A DNA stretch of 19,691 nt. Source: Gryganskiella cystojenkinii (taxonomy: Eukaryota > Mortierellomycota > Mortierellomycetes > Mortierellales > Mortierellaceae). The stretch is from the NCBI GenBank assembly GCA_015852425.1, contig JAAAIG010000731.1, positions 1-19,691 of the forward strand. The letters are read 5' to 3'. The notes under the pieces were generated by a model. The model was given only the letters and a program-made list of their open reading frames with translations. It ran no database searches and had not been told where the DNA came from. A program made the translations under genes and the position numbers. Shown here one piece after another: positions 1 through 11,615 of this stretch. Within the stretch, counting starts at the first letter, position 1. Each line of letters starts with the position of its first letter.

Positions 1-43
<43 letters not shown>
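1..43. repeat. (TGT)n microsatellite
   Basis: Fourteen uninterrupted TGT units open the window. They lie inside the third intron of the minus-strand threonine dehydrogenase gene, where they read as CAA repeats in the transcript. The true length is unknown because the repeat runs into the window edge. Confidence 0.95.
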
Positions 44-44
<1 letters not shown>

Positions 45-62
45 TTGTTCGTTCGTTTGTTT

Positions 63-89
63 CCTGACCCTGTCCTGACCCTGTCCTGA
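63..89. repeat. 11-bp tandem repeat (2.5 copies)
   Basis: Two perfect copies of CCTGACCCTGT are followed by the first five bases of a third. The repeat sits in the same intron as the TGT microsatellite. No coding role is visible: read on the minus strand it does not continue the dehydrogenase protein. Confidence 0.9.
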
Positions 90-195
90 GCATTTTCTTT
101 TTTTGGAGTTGAAAGAACAAATAGGCAATTGCGCACATCCAAATAAAAAGGGAAGAAAAGAGACAGAGAGAGACGAGATGATAAGACTTTCTTAC

Positions 196-889
196 CAATG
201 CGCCAGTCGACAACAATCCGCTCGAGCATGCCGTAGTTCATGACATCAGCATACACAAAGGGACCGCTGGCCATAAACTCTTCAGGGGCTTTACGAATAT
301 CCGAAGCAATAACGTTCTCAGCACCGTACATCGAGCTATGAAATGAAGAAATTAAAACACAAGGTTGGAATGTCAGAAACTAAGGTCCGTTTCAGATCGA
401 GAGGTGGCGCTGTTTGTTCACTCTCGTTTCTTTTCTTTGTACACGATCCGTGCGCTTGTCCTCGTTTCCTTACCGAAGTTCCTTGACAAGGCCGGAACCG
501 AGCTGACCCAAGGAACCTATTAAAATCATTTGTGATAGAATAGGAGTCGTTAGAATGGCAGTTTTATATCAGATCAACTTGAAACAATCGAACAGGAGGC
601 GCATAACTGGTTTATCTAATCGTGCTGCAAGAAACAAATGGTTGTTCATACCAGTGACAAGGACACGGGGATGACGAGTTTGTGTTGAGGTGCTGTTGTT
701 GTTGTATTGAGGAGGAGGGGGAGGGGACATGGTTGAGGTAGAGATGGAGAAGAGCCTTGAAGTTGAGGCAGCAGCGGCGGCGTTCCTGAAACGGGCCTGG
801 AATGCCATCGATGTGGAAGTGACAGCAAGGGGCTGACGGAGCATCCTAGCGGTTGAGGCCAAGACGGTTGTTGTTGTGTTCCTGAACAT
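196..889 (-). CDS. L-threonine 3-dehydrogenase, mitochondrial, SDR type (5' part; runs off left edge)
   Basis: The enzyme oxidises L-threonine to 2-amino-3-oxobutyrate with NAD+ in the mitochondrial matrix, for cleavage to glycine and acetyl-CoA. Three exons are visible: 889-652, 516-474 and 335-196, joined by GT-AG introns of 135 and 138 nt with matching phases (140 residues plus one base). Residues 1-60 are rich in Ser, Thr, Ala and Arg with no acidic residue, fitting a mitochondrial presequence. Next comes the Rossmann start [20 protein letters not shown] (Gly-rich NAD site). It is followed by a stretch reading [13 protein letters not shown], then [24 protein letters not shown]. This order and wording match the TDH branch of extended SDRs/NDP-sugar epimerases, including the SDIRKxP and YxD..NY..L motifs. 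The catalytic Tyr-Lys part lies beyond the window. The start at 889 is the only ATG giving a presequence. The family is well supported; the substrate follows from family knowledge. Confidence 0.85.
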
Positions 890-2073
890 TATATGTGTGT
901 ATGTGGTGGGGTATGAATGAAAAAAAGAGAGAGAGAGGAGAGGGAGGGGGGAGGTAACAAAGAGGAGCGAGGAGAGTGGAAAAAGAAGTGAAGTAAAAAA
1001 CAGTTGGGCTCGGAAGAGGGGGAGTGTTGTTCCACCCCCTCCTTTTTATTGTTTTTTTTTTCTTTCAACAATTTTTTTTTTCCACGGTCCACCCAAAATT
1101 GGGTTCAGGGGAGCAGTGCCCCATCTATTCTGAAATTTGATATAAATAACAACTGACAAATGATTTGTTCCCTATAGAAGGGGCATACGAATCCTATGCG
1201 ACAGGGCTTTCATTCCAAAAGGAAAAAGAAGAAGGCGGGCGGACTTTGTTTTCCTGGATTTCTTCCTCTTCCTCAAAAGTCCACACAAACTGACCCACGC
1301 CCCAGTTTCTGCAGTATTTAGTAATTCGGTCTTTTCCCTTTTTTTCTCCGACAACAACATAGATTGGGTTACCGACCCTTGTCATGTTTTTTTTTTTTTT
1401 TTTTTATGTACCCAGTCTCAGAGTCTCAGAGTCATTGGCTTGTAGCTCATGCTTGGTACCCACACTCAAACACCCTTTTTTTCAGTTTCGTTATCGGGGG
1501 ACGATCAACTTTTTTTCTTCGCAGCCATGACAATTCATGACTCTAAAAAAACTGACTTTTTAATTTTGTACTCGTGTGTAAACAACAACGTACTGTACTA
1601 CGAAACTTTCCAAAGAATGAGAAAAAAAACTCCCCGATAAGAAGTTCAGAGCAATTGTTGGTGTGGTCAAAACGGCCAACATAGCTTCCCTTGTAGACTA
1701 GATTACTCGAGGGGACCTTCACGGTTGAACGACAAGAATGAAAAAAAAGAGTCTAGACACCATTTTAGCATACTCGCAGTTGCGTAACCTCTTCTCCTTT
1801 CTCTCTTTTCTCCGACTCTGGTTCGATAACCCAGGGAAACTCGATGGCATCATACCAGTCTATTTAGATCGCCTTGCACTACGGTGCAGTGGCTCATTAC
1901 TAATAGCAATCGATATTATTTTTTATCTTCCGGAGGTTTCTTAATAGCTGCTACGATGGCTCTTGTATCTTACAAAAAAAAAAAAAAATTAGCGCAGATG
2001 GTACTTTTTGTTTTTTATTTTTCATTTGATCTTTGAATCATCTAAAGTTTTACACCAGGTGCTCGTTCTTGGT
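890..2073. other. Intergenic region between two tandem minus-strand genes
   Basis: This stretch holds the promoter side of the threonine dehydrogenase gene (about 890-1100, with long purine/pyrimidine runs) and the 3' flank of the Myb-like gene. It contains poly-T and poly-A tracts near 1067, 1387 and 1974. There is a short inverted repeat, ACCCAA-AA-TTGGGT, at 1091-1104. Short open frames here show no protein-like composition or splice continuity, so no gene is called. Confidence 0.6.
2014..2019 (-). terminator. Putative polyadenylation signal AATAAA of the Myb-like gene
   Basis: On the minus strand AATAAA occurs about 55 nt downstream of the stop codon at 2074-2076. Position and sequence fit a cleavage/polyadenylation signal, but the region is A/T-rich, so a chance match is possible. 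Confidence 0.45.
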
Positions 2074-5000
2074 TCACTGGCGGGGATAGGACTGGTATTG
2101 CTGTTGCGAATGGCTATAACTCAAGTTGCTGTTGCCACCGCCGCTGCCATGTTGCTGCGACTGCTGTTGTTGACCACCAGCAGATGGAAGAGGAGGAGAC
2201 AGGGTCATGGTAGAGGAGGAAGAGTTTGTTGAAGGCGTCGCAGGAGCGGTCGAGGATGGGGAGCCCTGAGCCGAGTTCGCATTCGCATTGGCGTTATTCC
2301 TGGCCATCATCAGCAATGCCGAGGTCGAAATGAACCCCGAGGGCGAGTTCGCAATCGATGGGGACAACAATGGAGCCGGCGCCAACGGAGCTGCAGAGTA
2401 TGGAGACGATGACGAAGATGAAGTGCCGGGGGCGCCACTCTTCGGTGTAGTGACGATACTGGGACCACCAGTCGATCCGTGGCCTCCGCTAGGCGAACCA
2501 TTAGGAGCCAAAGACACCTTGTTGGGTCCCGAACCAGGTGTCGAAGACCCTGGGTACGACGACGATGACGACGATGACGGAGATGGTCTCACCGATCCTG
2601 GATGGGAAACAGGCTGCAGCGGTCGCTGCGACTGAGATGATGAGGATGAAGGAGGCGACGCCATTGAGGGCGAGGCAGTACGAGGTGGTTGGAGGCCACC
2701 ACTGCCACTGTGATGATGCTGAGCGTGATAGTTCTGTTGTGACTGATGCAAAACTGAAGGACTATCAAACTTTGACTGACTAGTTGTCGATGGGGACGAG
2801 GTCGAAGGTCCATTGAGACTGGGTTGACGACCATGTTGACCCGCATAACCGCTGTTGCCAGAACCAGCACTGCTGTTGACAGTCGGAGAGCTATACGACT
2901 TTTTTTGTAAGGGAGATAGAGGTTCCTGTCGACGAGCATGTCCTCCTTGCTCCTGCGGTCCAGGACGTTGCTGGATCGGCTTTTGAGGGGAACCTGAGGA
3001 TGATGATGAAGCGGTCGTACCTTTTGACTGATAGGATGTCGACGAAGAGCCGTGCGAGGATAGATTTCCTGGACCCCCGCCGCCAGAAGAGTGCTGTCGT
3101 TGATGTGCAGGAGTTTGTGATTGATGATGCGCCACCGGTGAATGCCGATGATCGTTCCCACTACCACCACTGTGAGGCGAAGAGTGCTGTCTTGGCGACT
3201 GCTGCTGAGCCGGTGAAGGCGGAGGTGGCATCATCGAATGCTGCGACTTTGGAGAGTTTGAATGGCTCGTGCTACCTTCCCTTTCTCCTGAATGGATTCC
3301 AAGCCCGGTGCTTCCACTACCGCTGCCACCCTTGCCAGGGTACCCATAGTGTCCTGCTGGCTTGATTTGGCCAGGTTGACCTGAGTAACCGAGACGTGGT
3401 TTCTGCCCAGAGGCTTGAGCCGGCTGCTGCAGTGTAGGCGAATGCTGGGGGCGAGATGACGACGATGGCGATGGAGAGCTGTTATTGTTGCTGTTGTAAG
3501 GATGATGGCGCTGATGCTGTCCATGTTGATGGTGCTGCTGTGATTGCTGGGAGTGCAGCTGAGGGGATCGGTATGCATTGTCAGAAGGACTCTCGTGTGG
3601 GCTGCCATGTACTGGTGAATGTGTTCGTTGCTACATAAGAAAATAAAATAGGAATAATGAGGTGGATTCATGATAGTAGTTAGCTTAACGAGTTCATTTG
3701 CAAGACACATGGTTTGTCTAGAGTCGCACATACCGACTTGGACCAAGATCCGTCTTGATGATGACCGTGCGAGTGTGGTGGGTACGGTTGATGGCGCGGT
3801 GGATGAGTAGGAAGATGTCCCGTGACCGGCTGTAGTGACGGCTTTGAGCCCGCTGCCAAAGGAGCCTTGCCTGGTGGAGGGGATGGTTTACTGGTAGACG
3901 CCTGGTTCAGTCTTCCCGTGTAAGCCGCATGGGCCTGATGGGGACCGTCCATCGAGTCTCTATCCAAAGTTGTCCGCTCCGATGGGTGTGGTCGCGCGAC
4001 AGGTGATGCCATTGACCGATGAGAGTCCTGATCCTCAACTTTCATAGGGTGATGTCCACGCATCGATTCATGCCCCATAGGTGTGCTCGGTGTACTGGGA
4101 GTACTCGGTGTGGGCGTCGTCGTCGACCTCGGCTCTTGTTGCCTGTCACGTGAATTGTCACGGCCGCGACGATCGCCATTATTGCCTCCTTGCGATGTGC
4201 GTGCTCGACTAGGAGACTCGGATCCTACAGATGCTGCACGACCATTACTGTTATTGTTGGCCTGATTCGCAAGACTGGCAGGATGGGTTCCAGCGGTCAT
4301 CAAGATCTTGTTCTTGACACTCTTGGCTCGGACACGGTTATAACATTGATACCAGGTACGGGTCTCGACCATCTTGGCAATTTGTTGCCAAGAGTTACCA
4401 AACGTATGATACGCCTCCACCAACTTCTCGTCCTCGGCGGGTGTCCAGGGTAACCGATTGATCTGAGGATCCAAATCCGTTTGCCATTTCTGCATACATT
4501 GTTTGGCATTTCGACCTGGAACCTTCATCGCAATAGCATGCCAGTTTTCGCTTGAGAGATCCCGGACAGCTTCGAGCAGGATTTCTTCCTCGGCACTAGT
4601 CCAGGTACCCTTCTTGAGAACATCTTCGGACTTGTTGGTCGGATCTACATTACTGACTCCTGATGCAGAAAGCGACGCTGAGGATGCAGAGGCTCCTCCA
4701 ACGTTCTCCTGGTGCGTTGAGCTCGTACTGGGGCTCATGCTGTTGGCGCTTTGGGGTCCATGTGAGCCGGCCGACTGGGGAGGCGAGAACTGGTGAATCT
4801 TTATCCTTCTGGAACTCGAACCGGCGGTGTTGTTGTTCAGAGAACCTCCTGACCTATGACCCTTGGAGGGCGATTCTTGGCCATTAAGAGGAATCGGTCG
4901 ACTTGACAAATTGGATCCAGAGGAAGACGAGCCACCGCCATTGTTGCCACTGTTAGGACGTCCTGCGTTCTCCCAGACCGCTGGTGACTTGTTGACGTTA

Positions 5001-6697
5001 TCCGCTTCGACCGTGTTGCCTTTACTCGAATGTACCAAAGTGATCTTGAACGGCCGAAGAATACCACTACTTCCAGTGCCGGAGGTATTAGCGGCGGGTG
5101 CAACCGTAGGCGTTCCTCCTGGAGACGATATGGAGGCTTGTCCATCCATCTGTTCAGCAAGCGCTTGTGCTCGATCCTGTCTACGCTGTTCTTGACGTAA
5201 CCGCTTCTTGGCCAATTTCCGCTCCTGACGTTCAAGGCGGGCAAGACGTCGATTACTGGAAACATTGGCATCCTGATCGCCATCGTTGTCGCCGTTGATG
5301 CCACCATTGGGTAATTGTAGTTCTTGTTGTTGTTGGTCCCGGATTCTTTCCCGACGCGAAGAAGAGTATTCGCCTGTGACGGGGTCTCGTTGCTGTTGCT
5401 GATCCATTGACCCATCCGTGACAGTCCGTCCCTGTCGGTCCCATTCTGGTCGATCAGATTTCGGTCTTTTGATCGAACCACCTGCGGGGTCCATATCCCT
5501 GTCCTTTGACCGCCTGCGTTTACCAGATTTCTTGTTTCGTTCTCTGTCTCGGTCCTTGCGACGAAACTCTGATTTCTCATCCGTGCCAAGAGCGACCACT
5601 GTGGATGATGATTCTTGAGCTCCAGAGGCTAAGGCTGGATATCCTGGATACTGCATGTGATATGGATATGGGTACGGATAGGCGAACGGCGGTGGCGGAT
5701 ATGTAAAAGGATGTGGTTGTTGCTGGTGAGGATGTTGGGCGTAATAAGCTCGGTGAGCTTCATCTTGTTCCTTAAAGTACCGACTGGTATGGTTCTGAAG
5801 CGCAGGGAAGAGGCTGTGTCGAGCGGGCAAAATCTTGATCCTCGGGTCCGAATCGTACGCTTCATCATCATCACGGTTGTTCACTTTGACCCTGCCATCA
5901 TCCCCATCTTCGCTTAGATCATCAATGTTGAGATCGAGATCGACGGCAAACCAGGTATTTTCCTGAAAGAACGTAAAGGCCTTCTTGTTCATGTCCAAGC
6001 TCGACCGACGGACCTCTAAATCCAACGCCAGATGATCTGTCGCACAAGAGAACGCATAAAGCAATTGGGCTGTCTTGAGGGGGGACCTGGAGACGAGGGA
6101 TTTCATCTGTTCATAAAGTTGAAGGAGATCCTCGTCCAACATGATGTCATCGAGTTGCGGACGGAACAGAACAGAGGGGTATCGGTTTGCGTAGAGGTCC
6201 TCGTCAGTCTCATCGTTCTCGAGAAGGGCACGGGCTTCTTTGATGACCTTGGCCGGGTCTTCTTCCATCTCAATCTTGTTTTCGATCACGACAGCGGCCA
6301 TCTTTTTCGTGGATAACGATTCAGAGGGTGTTGCGGCAGTGTTTGACTCGGAGACCTGTTCTAGTGGATGTACCTTTGCCTGGGTCTTGATAGGTGACTC
6401 CTCAAGTGAGGAATCATTTGGGCCTAGCGCAGATGTAGAGGGGCCGTTCTCACCCACACCATTGGAGAGCACAGGTACAGGGTCGACAGTGGAAGTTATG
6501 GTTGTCGTGCTAGTCGTGTTTGGAGAAGAGGCTGCAGAGTGGGGACCACTAGTTTCATTTGTGAGGAGTTTGTTGTGTACAGTAGGAGGAGCATGACTTG
6601 GGATAGTATCGGATGCAGAGGGTCCACCAGGGGAGGAGGCGGAGGTTGTTGCCTTTGGGTCTGCCTTGATAGGGTTGCCGCTTTCCATGACGGTCAT
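2074..6697 (-). CDS. Two-repeat Myb/SANT nuclear protein with long low-complexity tail
   Basis: Two exons, 6697-3734 and 3630-2074, are joined by a 103-nt GTATGT..TGTAG intron in phase 0, giving 1506 aa. Two Myb repeats are clear: about 696-745 (W699, GTWTSAEEEILLEAV...W..IA..V.GR...QC...W) and 748-797 (W751, LPWTPAEDEKLVEAY...W..IAK.V..RT..QC..R). Conserved tryptophans and the third-helix pattern support DNA or histone-tail binding. An acidic, possibly folded block lies at about 160-265 (from YPSVLFRPQL to the Asp-rich DDLSEDGDDGR). A Pro/Tyr-rich stretch at about 319-352 and basic KKSGKRRRSK-type segments suggest nuclear targeting. The last 520 residues are Ser, Gln, Pro, His and Gly rich. 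The tandem SANT plus Q-rich tail recalls chromatin or transcription regulators. I see no HSA domain, so the Eaf1/Vid21 family is not supported. Function unassigned. Confidence 0.85.
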
Positions 6698-7667
6698 TGA
6701 TAGCTACAGAGATAAGATAGTATATACAGCTGACTATTATCTGAGAAGAGAACAATAAGAGGGGTGAGCAACTATAGTCCCAATGTCACACACCATTGTC
6801 TGCAAAAACAAAAAAAAACAACAAAAAAAAAATAGATCATTATTATTATGCCTAGGCGTGTGTGTTTCTCCTACCCGAGATTAATGATGATGACAGATGA
6901 TGGCTACTTTTTTTCTTTTCTTTTTGATGCCAGCAATGAGTAAAAGTACAATGGGCGAGTAGAGTCAACGAAGGGGACAAGGAGAATTGAAAAAAAAATA
7001 GAATTCAAAGGACGAAAATGAAGTCAAACAGGTGAGTGAATGAAAAGGCGAAGGGTTGACAGCATCTGCTCGACAAAAATATAAAAAAAAATAGGCAGTA
7101 TTCTCCTCCCTCGCCCAAAGCGAGACTCGCGTCTTCTACGCCCAGGCAGCAAAATGGGTCTGGGTCTCGTCCCTCTCTAGGATTAAAAAAATGTACTCGT
7201 CACCGTATCGCAGAATGGTGCCATTGCAATTATTTGCCCGTTTGGGAAAAAGTAGGACCATTCTTAAGGGTATTGAGAATCGCAAGAAGCCAGCCTGGAC
7301 CTGAATTAAAAAAAGGTCGGAGAAGACCGAAAGAAAAAAAGTGCATTAGTAACAAGCGTTGACTTCACATCCTCTCTTTTCTCTCTCCCGAAACAGGTCG
7401 CATCCTTCTAATCCTTTTCTCTCTTACCCCTTTCCTTTCATTCAACACAGGTACATTCAATACAACATGTCTGATCCGAAAAAGAGATCTACTCATGTCT
7501 GATCAGTTTTTTTTGTGGACCTCTCGTTTTTACTGACGTTTTTTTTTGTCCTCGCAACTTGCTCCTGACCTCCTCTTACCTCCGCCTTCCTCTCTCCCCC
7601 CACTGTATCCCCTTCTCCACGCACCCCCCTCTACTTCAACGCTCTACCAGGCCAGCCACATACCACA
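6698..7667. promoter_or_regulatory. Bidirectional intergenic region between Myb-like gene and MIA40
   Basis: The two flanking genes diverge, so both promoters must lie here. The Myb-gene side has a TCTCTGTAG sequence just before its ATG that could be the acceptor of a 5'-leader intron (unproven). Many poly-A tracts (6800-7330) and a pyrimidine-rich run (7370-7640) precede the MIA40 start, as is common in fungal promoters. No further coding sequence was recognised. Confidence 0.5.
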
Positions 7668-8084
7668 ATGTCATACACACGCCAAGAGGAAGAAGGCAAG
7701 GACCAGATCATTTTTATGGAACCTTCCGAATCCACCACCCCCGATAAATCCTCTCCTTCTTCCTCCTCTTCATCAGAACCCAGAGATCAATCCGCGGCCT
7801 TCAACCCCGAGACTGGTGAGATCAACTGGGACTGCCCTTGCCTCGGCGGTATGGCTCAACCTCCCTGTGGCGATGCCTTCAAGGAGGCCTTCTCATGCTT
7901 TGTCTACTCGACCGCAGAGCCCAAGGGTGTTGACTGTGTAGAAAAGTTCAAGGCCATGCAGGACTGTTTCCGTGCCAACCCTGAAGCTTATGCTGATCAG
8001 CTTGATGATGATGATGAGGATGAGGATGACGAGGAGGTAGCCAAAGAGGACAAGAAGGAGGACAACGAGACCAAGAACGTTTAA
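7668..8084 (+). CDS. MIA40: Mitochondrial intermembrane-space import oxidoreductase MIA40/CHCHD4
   Basis: This is a single-exon, 138-aa protein. It has the redox-active CPC motif (C56-P-C58) followed by two CX9C motifs (C67/C77 and C90/C100), exactly the MIA40 CHCH layout. MIA40 oxidises incoming small cysteine-rich proteins in the intermembrane space and passes electrons to Erv1/ALR. The N-terminal 50 residues are hydrophilic with a Ser run; the C-terminal 30 residues are strongly acidic. There is no presequence and no membrane anchor, so it resembles the short soluble animal CHCHD4 rather than the long anchored Mia40 of ascomycete yeasts. The chosen ATG follows a pyrimidine-rich leader in the context CACAATGTC. 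Another ATG (M17) lies downstream, but the CPC region is unaffected by that choice. Confidence 0.93.
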   Translation: MSYTRQEEEGKDQIIFMEPSESTTPDKSSPSSSSSSEPRDQSAAFNPETGEINWDCPCLGGMAQPPCGDAFKEAFSCFVYSTAEPKGVDCVEKFKAMQDCFRANPEAYADQLDDDDEDEDDEEVAKEDKKEDNETKNV

Positions 8085-8431
8085 AAGATCTCGACGCATA
8101 ATCGTTCCTCGGAAATATGTGTCTTCAAAAGCTGAAGCCGTCCCTCGGTTATTCCAATCGCATTGACGCCACCAAAATCCAAATCTTACCCTTCACCAAC
8201 AAACACCCATCCGCATCCAGCATTTTCTGACATACAAACCCTGAACACAAATAAAACACTATCATAGAGTTCCTTTTTACCCCTTATTGATAATCCATCT
8301 TGTCGTTATCCACTGAGCAGAAGCATTGATCATCAGGAAACAGGACGACATATCAATTGAAAAATGCAAAATGATAATTTGTTTTATGATCTATCTTCTT
8401 TTTTTTGGTGGCTTTCTGTCTAAGAAATATC
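8085..8431. other. Convergent 3' intergenic region
   Basis: This 347-nt stretch separates the stop codons of MIA40 (plus) and the NRAMP transporter (minus). It is AT-rich, with a T-run at about 8399-8406. Apart from the polyadenylation signal listed separately, nothing was recognised. Confidence 0.6.
8250..8255 (+). terminator. Putative polyadenylation signal AATAAA of MIA40
   Basis: AATAAA lies 166 nt downstream of the MIA40 stop codon on the plus strand, in an AC-rich 3'-UTR-like stretch, and before the convergent transporter gene ends at 8432. Confidence 0.5.
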
Positions 8432-10909
8432 TCACTTGCCCTGGATGGTCTGGACAAGAAGATAAAAGTTCAACCCGAGAAGGATAATACTAATGGTGGC
8501 CGAGATCCCGACCAACCACCAAGCGTTTGCAAAATTATGCAACAAGACTTTGGTTTCCTGTGTACCTGCAACCTGATGGGTCGGTGACGTGACGACTGTC
8601 GTTGGCGTCGAGGGACTTGATGGTGCCGTTGTTGTCGTGGCAGCACCAGTTTCGGCATGATGTTCCACATCATCTGGACGGCCATCTGCGGGTGAGCGTC
8701 CATTTTCCTCGGTCTCCCTGACTGTCTGCTCAGTAGTCGTGGTGACAGTCCAGTCTTCATCCTGGCCAAACCCTTTGCTATCGGTCTTCAGCTGAAAACC
8801 ATACTTCATCTCGCCAGGCTTGTCTGTGTTGTCTTGAACAGGAATGGTCATGCACCGACCCATACTCGTAAACAACACCAGCGGAATCACCGCAAACGGC
8901 AACTGGATCGAGAGTGCGACCTGAGAGGCCAGCAGGAGCTCAGAGAGACCCGACTGACCCTTGATGATCACAATGACAAGAGCGGGAATAATGGCCAGAC
9001 AACGGGTCAACAGGCGACGGACCCAGGGTTTGAGGTAAGACTCTCCCAAGAATCCTTCCATAATGATCTGACCCGCCAATGTCGCTGTCAAGGTCGAGGA
9101 CTGACCGGCCATGAGCAGCGCAACCGCAAAGACATAACCGGCTGCGCTTCCAAGGTACTTTGACAAGAGGTTAAACGCATCAAAAAAGTCGGCGAGACCG
9201 GAAGCATCCTGATCTGGGTATTTGTACTTGAACGTCGCAGCCGAGACGATCAAGATCGCAGAGTTGACATACAGCGCAAACGTCAGCGCGACCGTGGAAT
9301 CCCAGAAAGTGTACTTGAGTGTGCGACGGATGGTCGAGTGCTTGACCGAGACCGCATTCTTATCCTCCTCGGCCAGTATCATCTGTTCCCGTTGATCGAC
9401 CGTCATCAGATCCGAGGTCGAGGACATGGACGACTGACTGCTCGCCAACTTGTTCAATTCCTGACTGGTCCTGAGTTTGACAATACTTGAGTGCAGGTAA
9501 AGGTTATGGGGCATAACCGTCGCACCAATGATACCGATCGCAAGGTAAAGAGCCTCTTTGTTTTTCAAGATCTCAAGATTGGGCAAGAATCCCTTGAAGA
9601 CATCCTTGGCAACAGGTTCAGAATAGACAATCTCGGCTGTGAAACAGATACCGACAGAGGAGACAAGGAGGATGACGAGGGCTTCGAACAATCGACGGGA
9701 TTTCACGGATTGATCGTCCCGGAAGGCAAACAGGATGATGAGGACATCTGCAGCAGTAATGACCACACCCCAGGGCAACGGGATCTTGAAGAGCAAGTTC
9801 AACGCGATCGCACTTCCAATAACTTCGGCGAGATCACAAGCAATGATGGCCAGTTCTGCCAGGACATAGAGAAACCAGTTCAGGTACTTTGGACAGAACT
9901 TGCGACATGCTTGCGCCAAGTCTAGAGTCCAGGAACAGAAATCAAAGACAAAAAGGGTAAGTTTTTGTGTTTGTTTCTGTTTACATTTAGCGTTTGTATC
10001 AGGCAAAGAATCAAGAACAATAATAATAGAAAAGGTTTAGTTTTGTGTACTTACCAAGACCTGACACGACACCCAACTTGACGGCGAGACCTTGGAGGAC
10101 TACGGCCATGAGGTTGGACAGAAGAATGACAAAGAGCAACATGTAGCCAAAGCTGGATCCACCAGCGAGATCTGTTGCCCAGTTGCCTGGGTCCATATAT
10201 CCGACACTAATAACTGATTTGTGTTGAAAAGGAAACGAAGGGAGAAGGAGGAGATTAGAGATTTGCAGCAGTGGTCAAAATCAATATAATGAGTTTTTGG
10301 TGGCGAACAGCTCGATTGCAACACAACAGAGCAAAAAGGACGTTTTTGTTCTCTCAAACTCATGTTTGACTACGACAAACGTAAAAATGAGAGAGCAAAA
10401 AAGAATGAAAGCCAGGGGTTTGGACGAATAGAGCTGCTTAAATGAATTATATTTTTTTTTTGTCGTGCGACAGGGCAGGCCCTGTGCGGCAGAGTAGGAA
10501 TTGAATGCCCACGGCCCAATAAAATTAAAAATATGGGCGCAGACATATGGAACCATTTGCGGGAAGAGTAGGGAGGGAGAGGAAGGGGGAGAGGAGAATC
10601 GAAGCAAGGCAAGAAAAAAGATAGAAAATCGAGGGTATGAAGAAGTAAACTCGAGTGGATAACAGGACTCTTACTGTAACCAGGTCCAACAAAGGCCATG
10701 AAGCGCTTTGCTTTCGCAATTAGTCCTTGCATTCTTGTTGGGTTCGTGGGTGGTTGAGAGTGGTCGTGTGCGTGTGATGGAGTATGATGTTGCTGTGAGA
10801 GTGGATGGGGGTCGTTGTGGGGGTTGCTGCTGGAACTCATGGTATGATGGATGACTGGACGATCTGTCGAGGTTGTCCTGTTATTTTTATTATTGTTTGA
10901 ACCAAACAT
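8432..10909 (-). CDS. NRAMP-family divalent metal ion transporter (Smf/MntH type)
   Basis: Three exons (10909-10675, 10213-10055, 9921-8432) with introns of 461 and 133 nt give 627 aa in agreeing phases. The first acceptor is the AG at 10215-10214, because only this joins GPGY to [16 protein letters not shown], the expected TM1 sequence. DPGN at 86-89 and MPHNLYLHS at 268-276 (TM6) are the metal-binding signature motifs of proton-coupled Mn2+/Fe2+ transporters. A further conserved helix, [25 protein letters not shown], follows the second intron. There are about eleven hydrophobic helices. A long hydrophilic Ser/Thr-rich loop (roughly residues 505-590) precedes the last helix ([22 protein letters not shown]). 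The N-terminal cytosolic tail is His-rich (nine His in residues 21-50). Metal specificity and membrane (plasma, vacuole or endosome) cannot be told from sequence. The start at 10909 was chosen because it gives a hydrophilic tail; M24 is an alternative. Confidence 0.92.
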
Positions 10910-11615
10910 GCTTGAGACAAATAGACAAAATGGAAATAGAGGGGTCAGGTTTGAGAGGAGAGTGGAGAGGGGTATTGGGGAGTAGGAGTGTGTTCTCCAA
11001 GGGGATATGAAAAGCTGACGGAAGGAAAAATGAGAGCGGAGGGGAAGAAGGATGCCAATGGAGGGAATGAGAATGATGGATGGAGACAAATGAAGAGAAG
11101 AAGAAGAGAGGTTGGAATCAAGTCTCTCCCAGTAAGAGAGCGGGGCTGGCGGAGCATTTCTTTTTCTGTAAATGGAATCACTTTCTCCCCTTCATTGCGT
11201 CATTCTTTGGCAGAGGTGTTTCGACCACCTTTTGACTGATCCCCGCATCTACTATTGGCACCATTATGCTCACTTGGAGAGAACAAGATCTGCTTTTAGG
11301 TACCTCGCTTCGCCCTCTTTTCTATACTTCCTTCCCTTGCAGGATCCACCATAATAATAAGAAGAAACAAGTGCACTTTCAAAAAACAAAAGACATGGTT
11401 AAGGAGGATGCGACCGTGGTGTCAAGAGATAGGATAATAGGATTGTTCCCGCATTCTACTTGCTCTTCTCACTCTTACGTTTTCTTTTCAAGCTGCAAAA
11501 AAAGTCAGAGACCTGTCAGGTCCTCAAAGTGCAATTGGATCTGATTCGCCTGCCGCCCCTCAATCACTCTCTATTTTCTTTTTATGGTGCAAGTCATCTA
11601 GTCCCCACAAATAAA
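10910..11615. other. Upstream region of transporter gene and border of accessory DNA
   Basis: The part nearest 10910 is the transporter's promoter and 5' leader (pyrimidine-rich on the minus strand). Beyond about 11240 the composition becomes more even, and no host gene is seen. A 13-bp palindrome, GACCTG-T-CAGGTC, lies at 11510-11522. No transposon end could be proven here. Confidence 0.5.

Noticed and set aside
62..130. Possible fourth exon of the threonine dehydrogenase gene
   Set aside because: Translation after the candidate AG sites does not give the expected TDH continuation (a WLFHYSALL-like segment), so the exon must lie outside the window.
1091..1104. Inverted repeat ACCCAA-AA-TTGGGT, similar in core to the repeat after the Fanzor stop
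   Set aside because: The arms are only 6 bp and the surrounding sequence shows no similarity, so it is not taken as a second element end.
1449..1944. Short plus-strand open frames between the dehydrogenase and Myb-like genes
   Set aside because: They are AT-rich, contain homopolymer-coded runs, and have no domain or splice partner.
2288..2635. Acidic plus-strand open frame opposite the Myb-like tail
   Set aside because: Poly-Asp and Gly come from reading Ser codons of the real gene in reverse.
4837..5917. Long overlapping open frames inside the Myb-like gene, on both strands
   Set aside because: They are shadows of the low-complexity coding sequence; only the 1506-aa frame holds recognisable Myb repeats.
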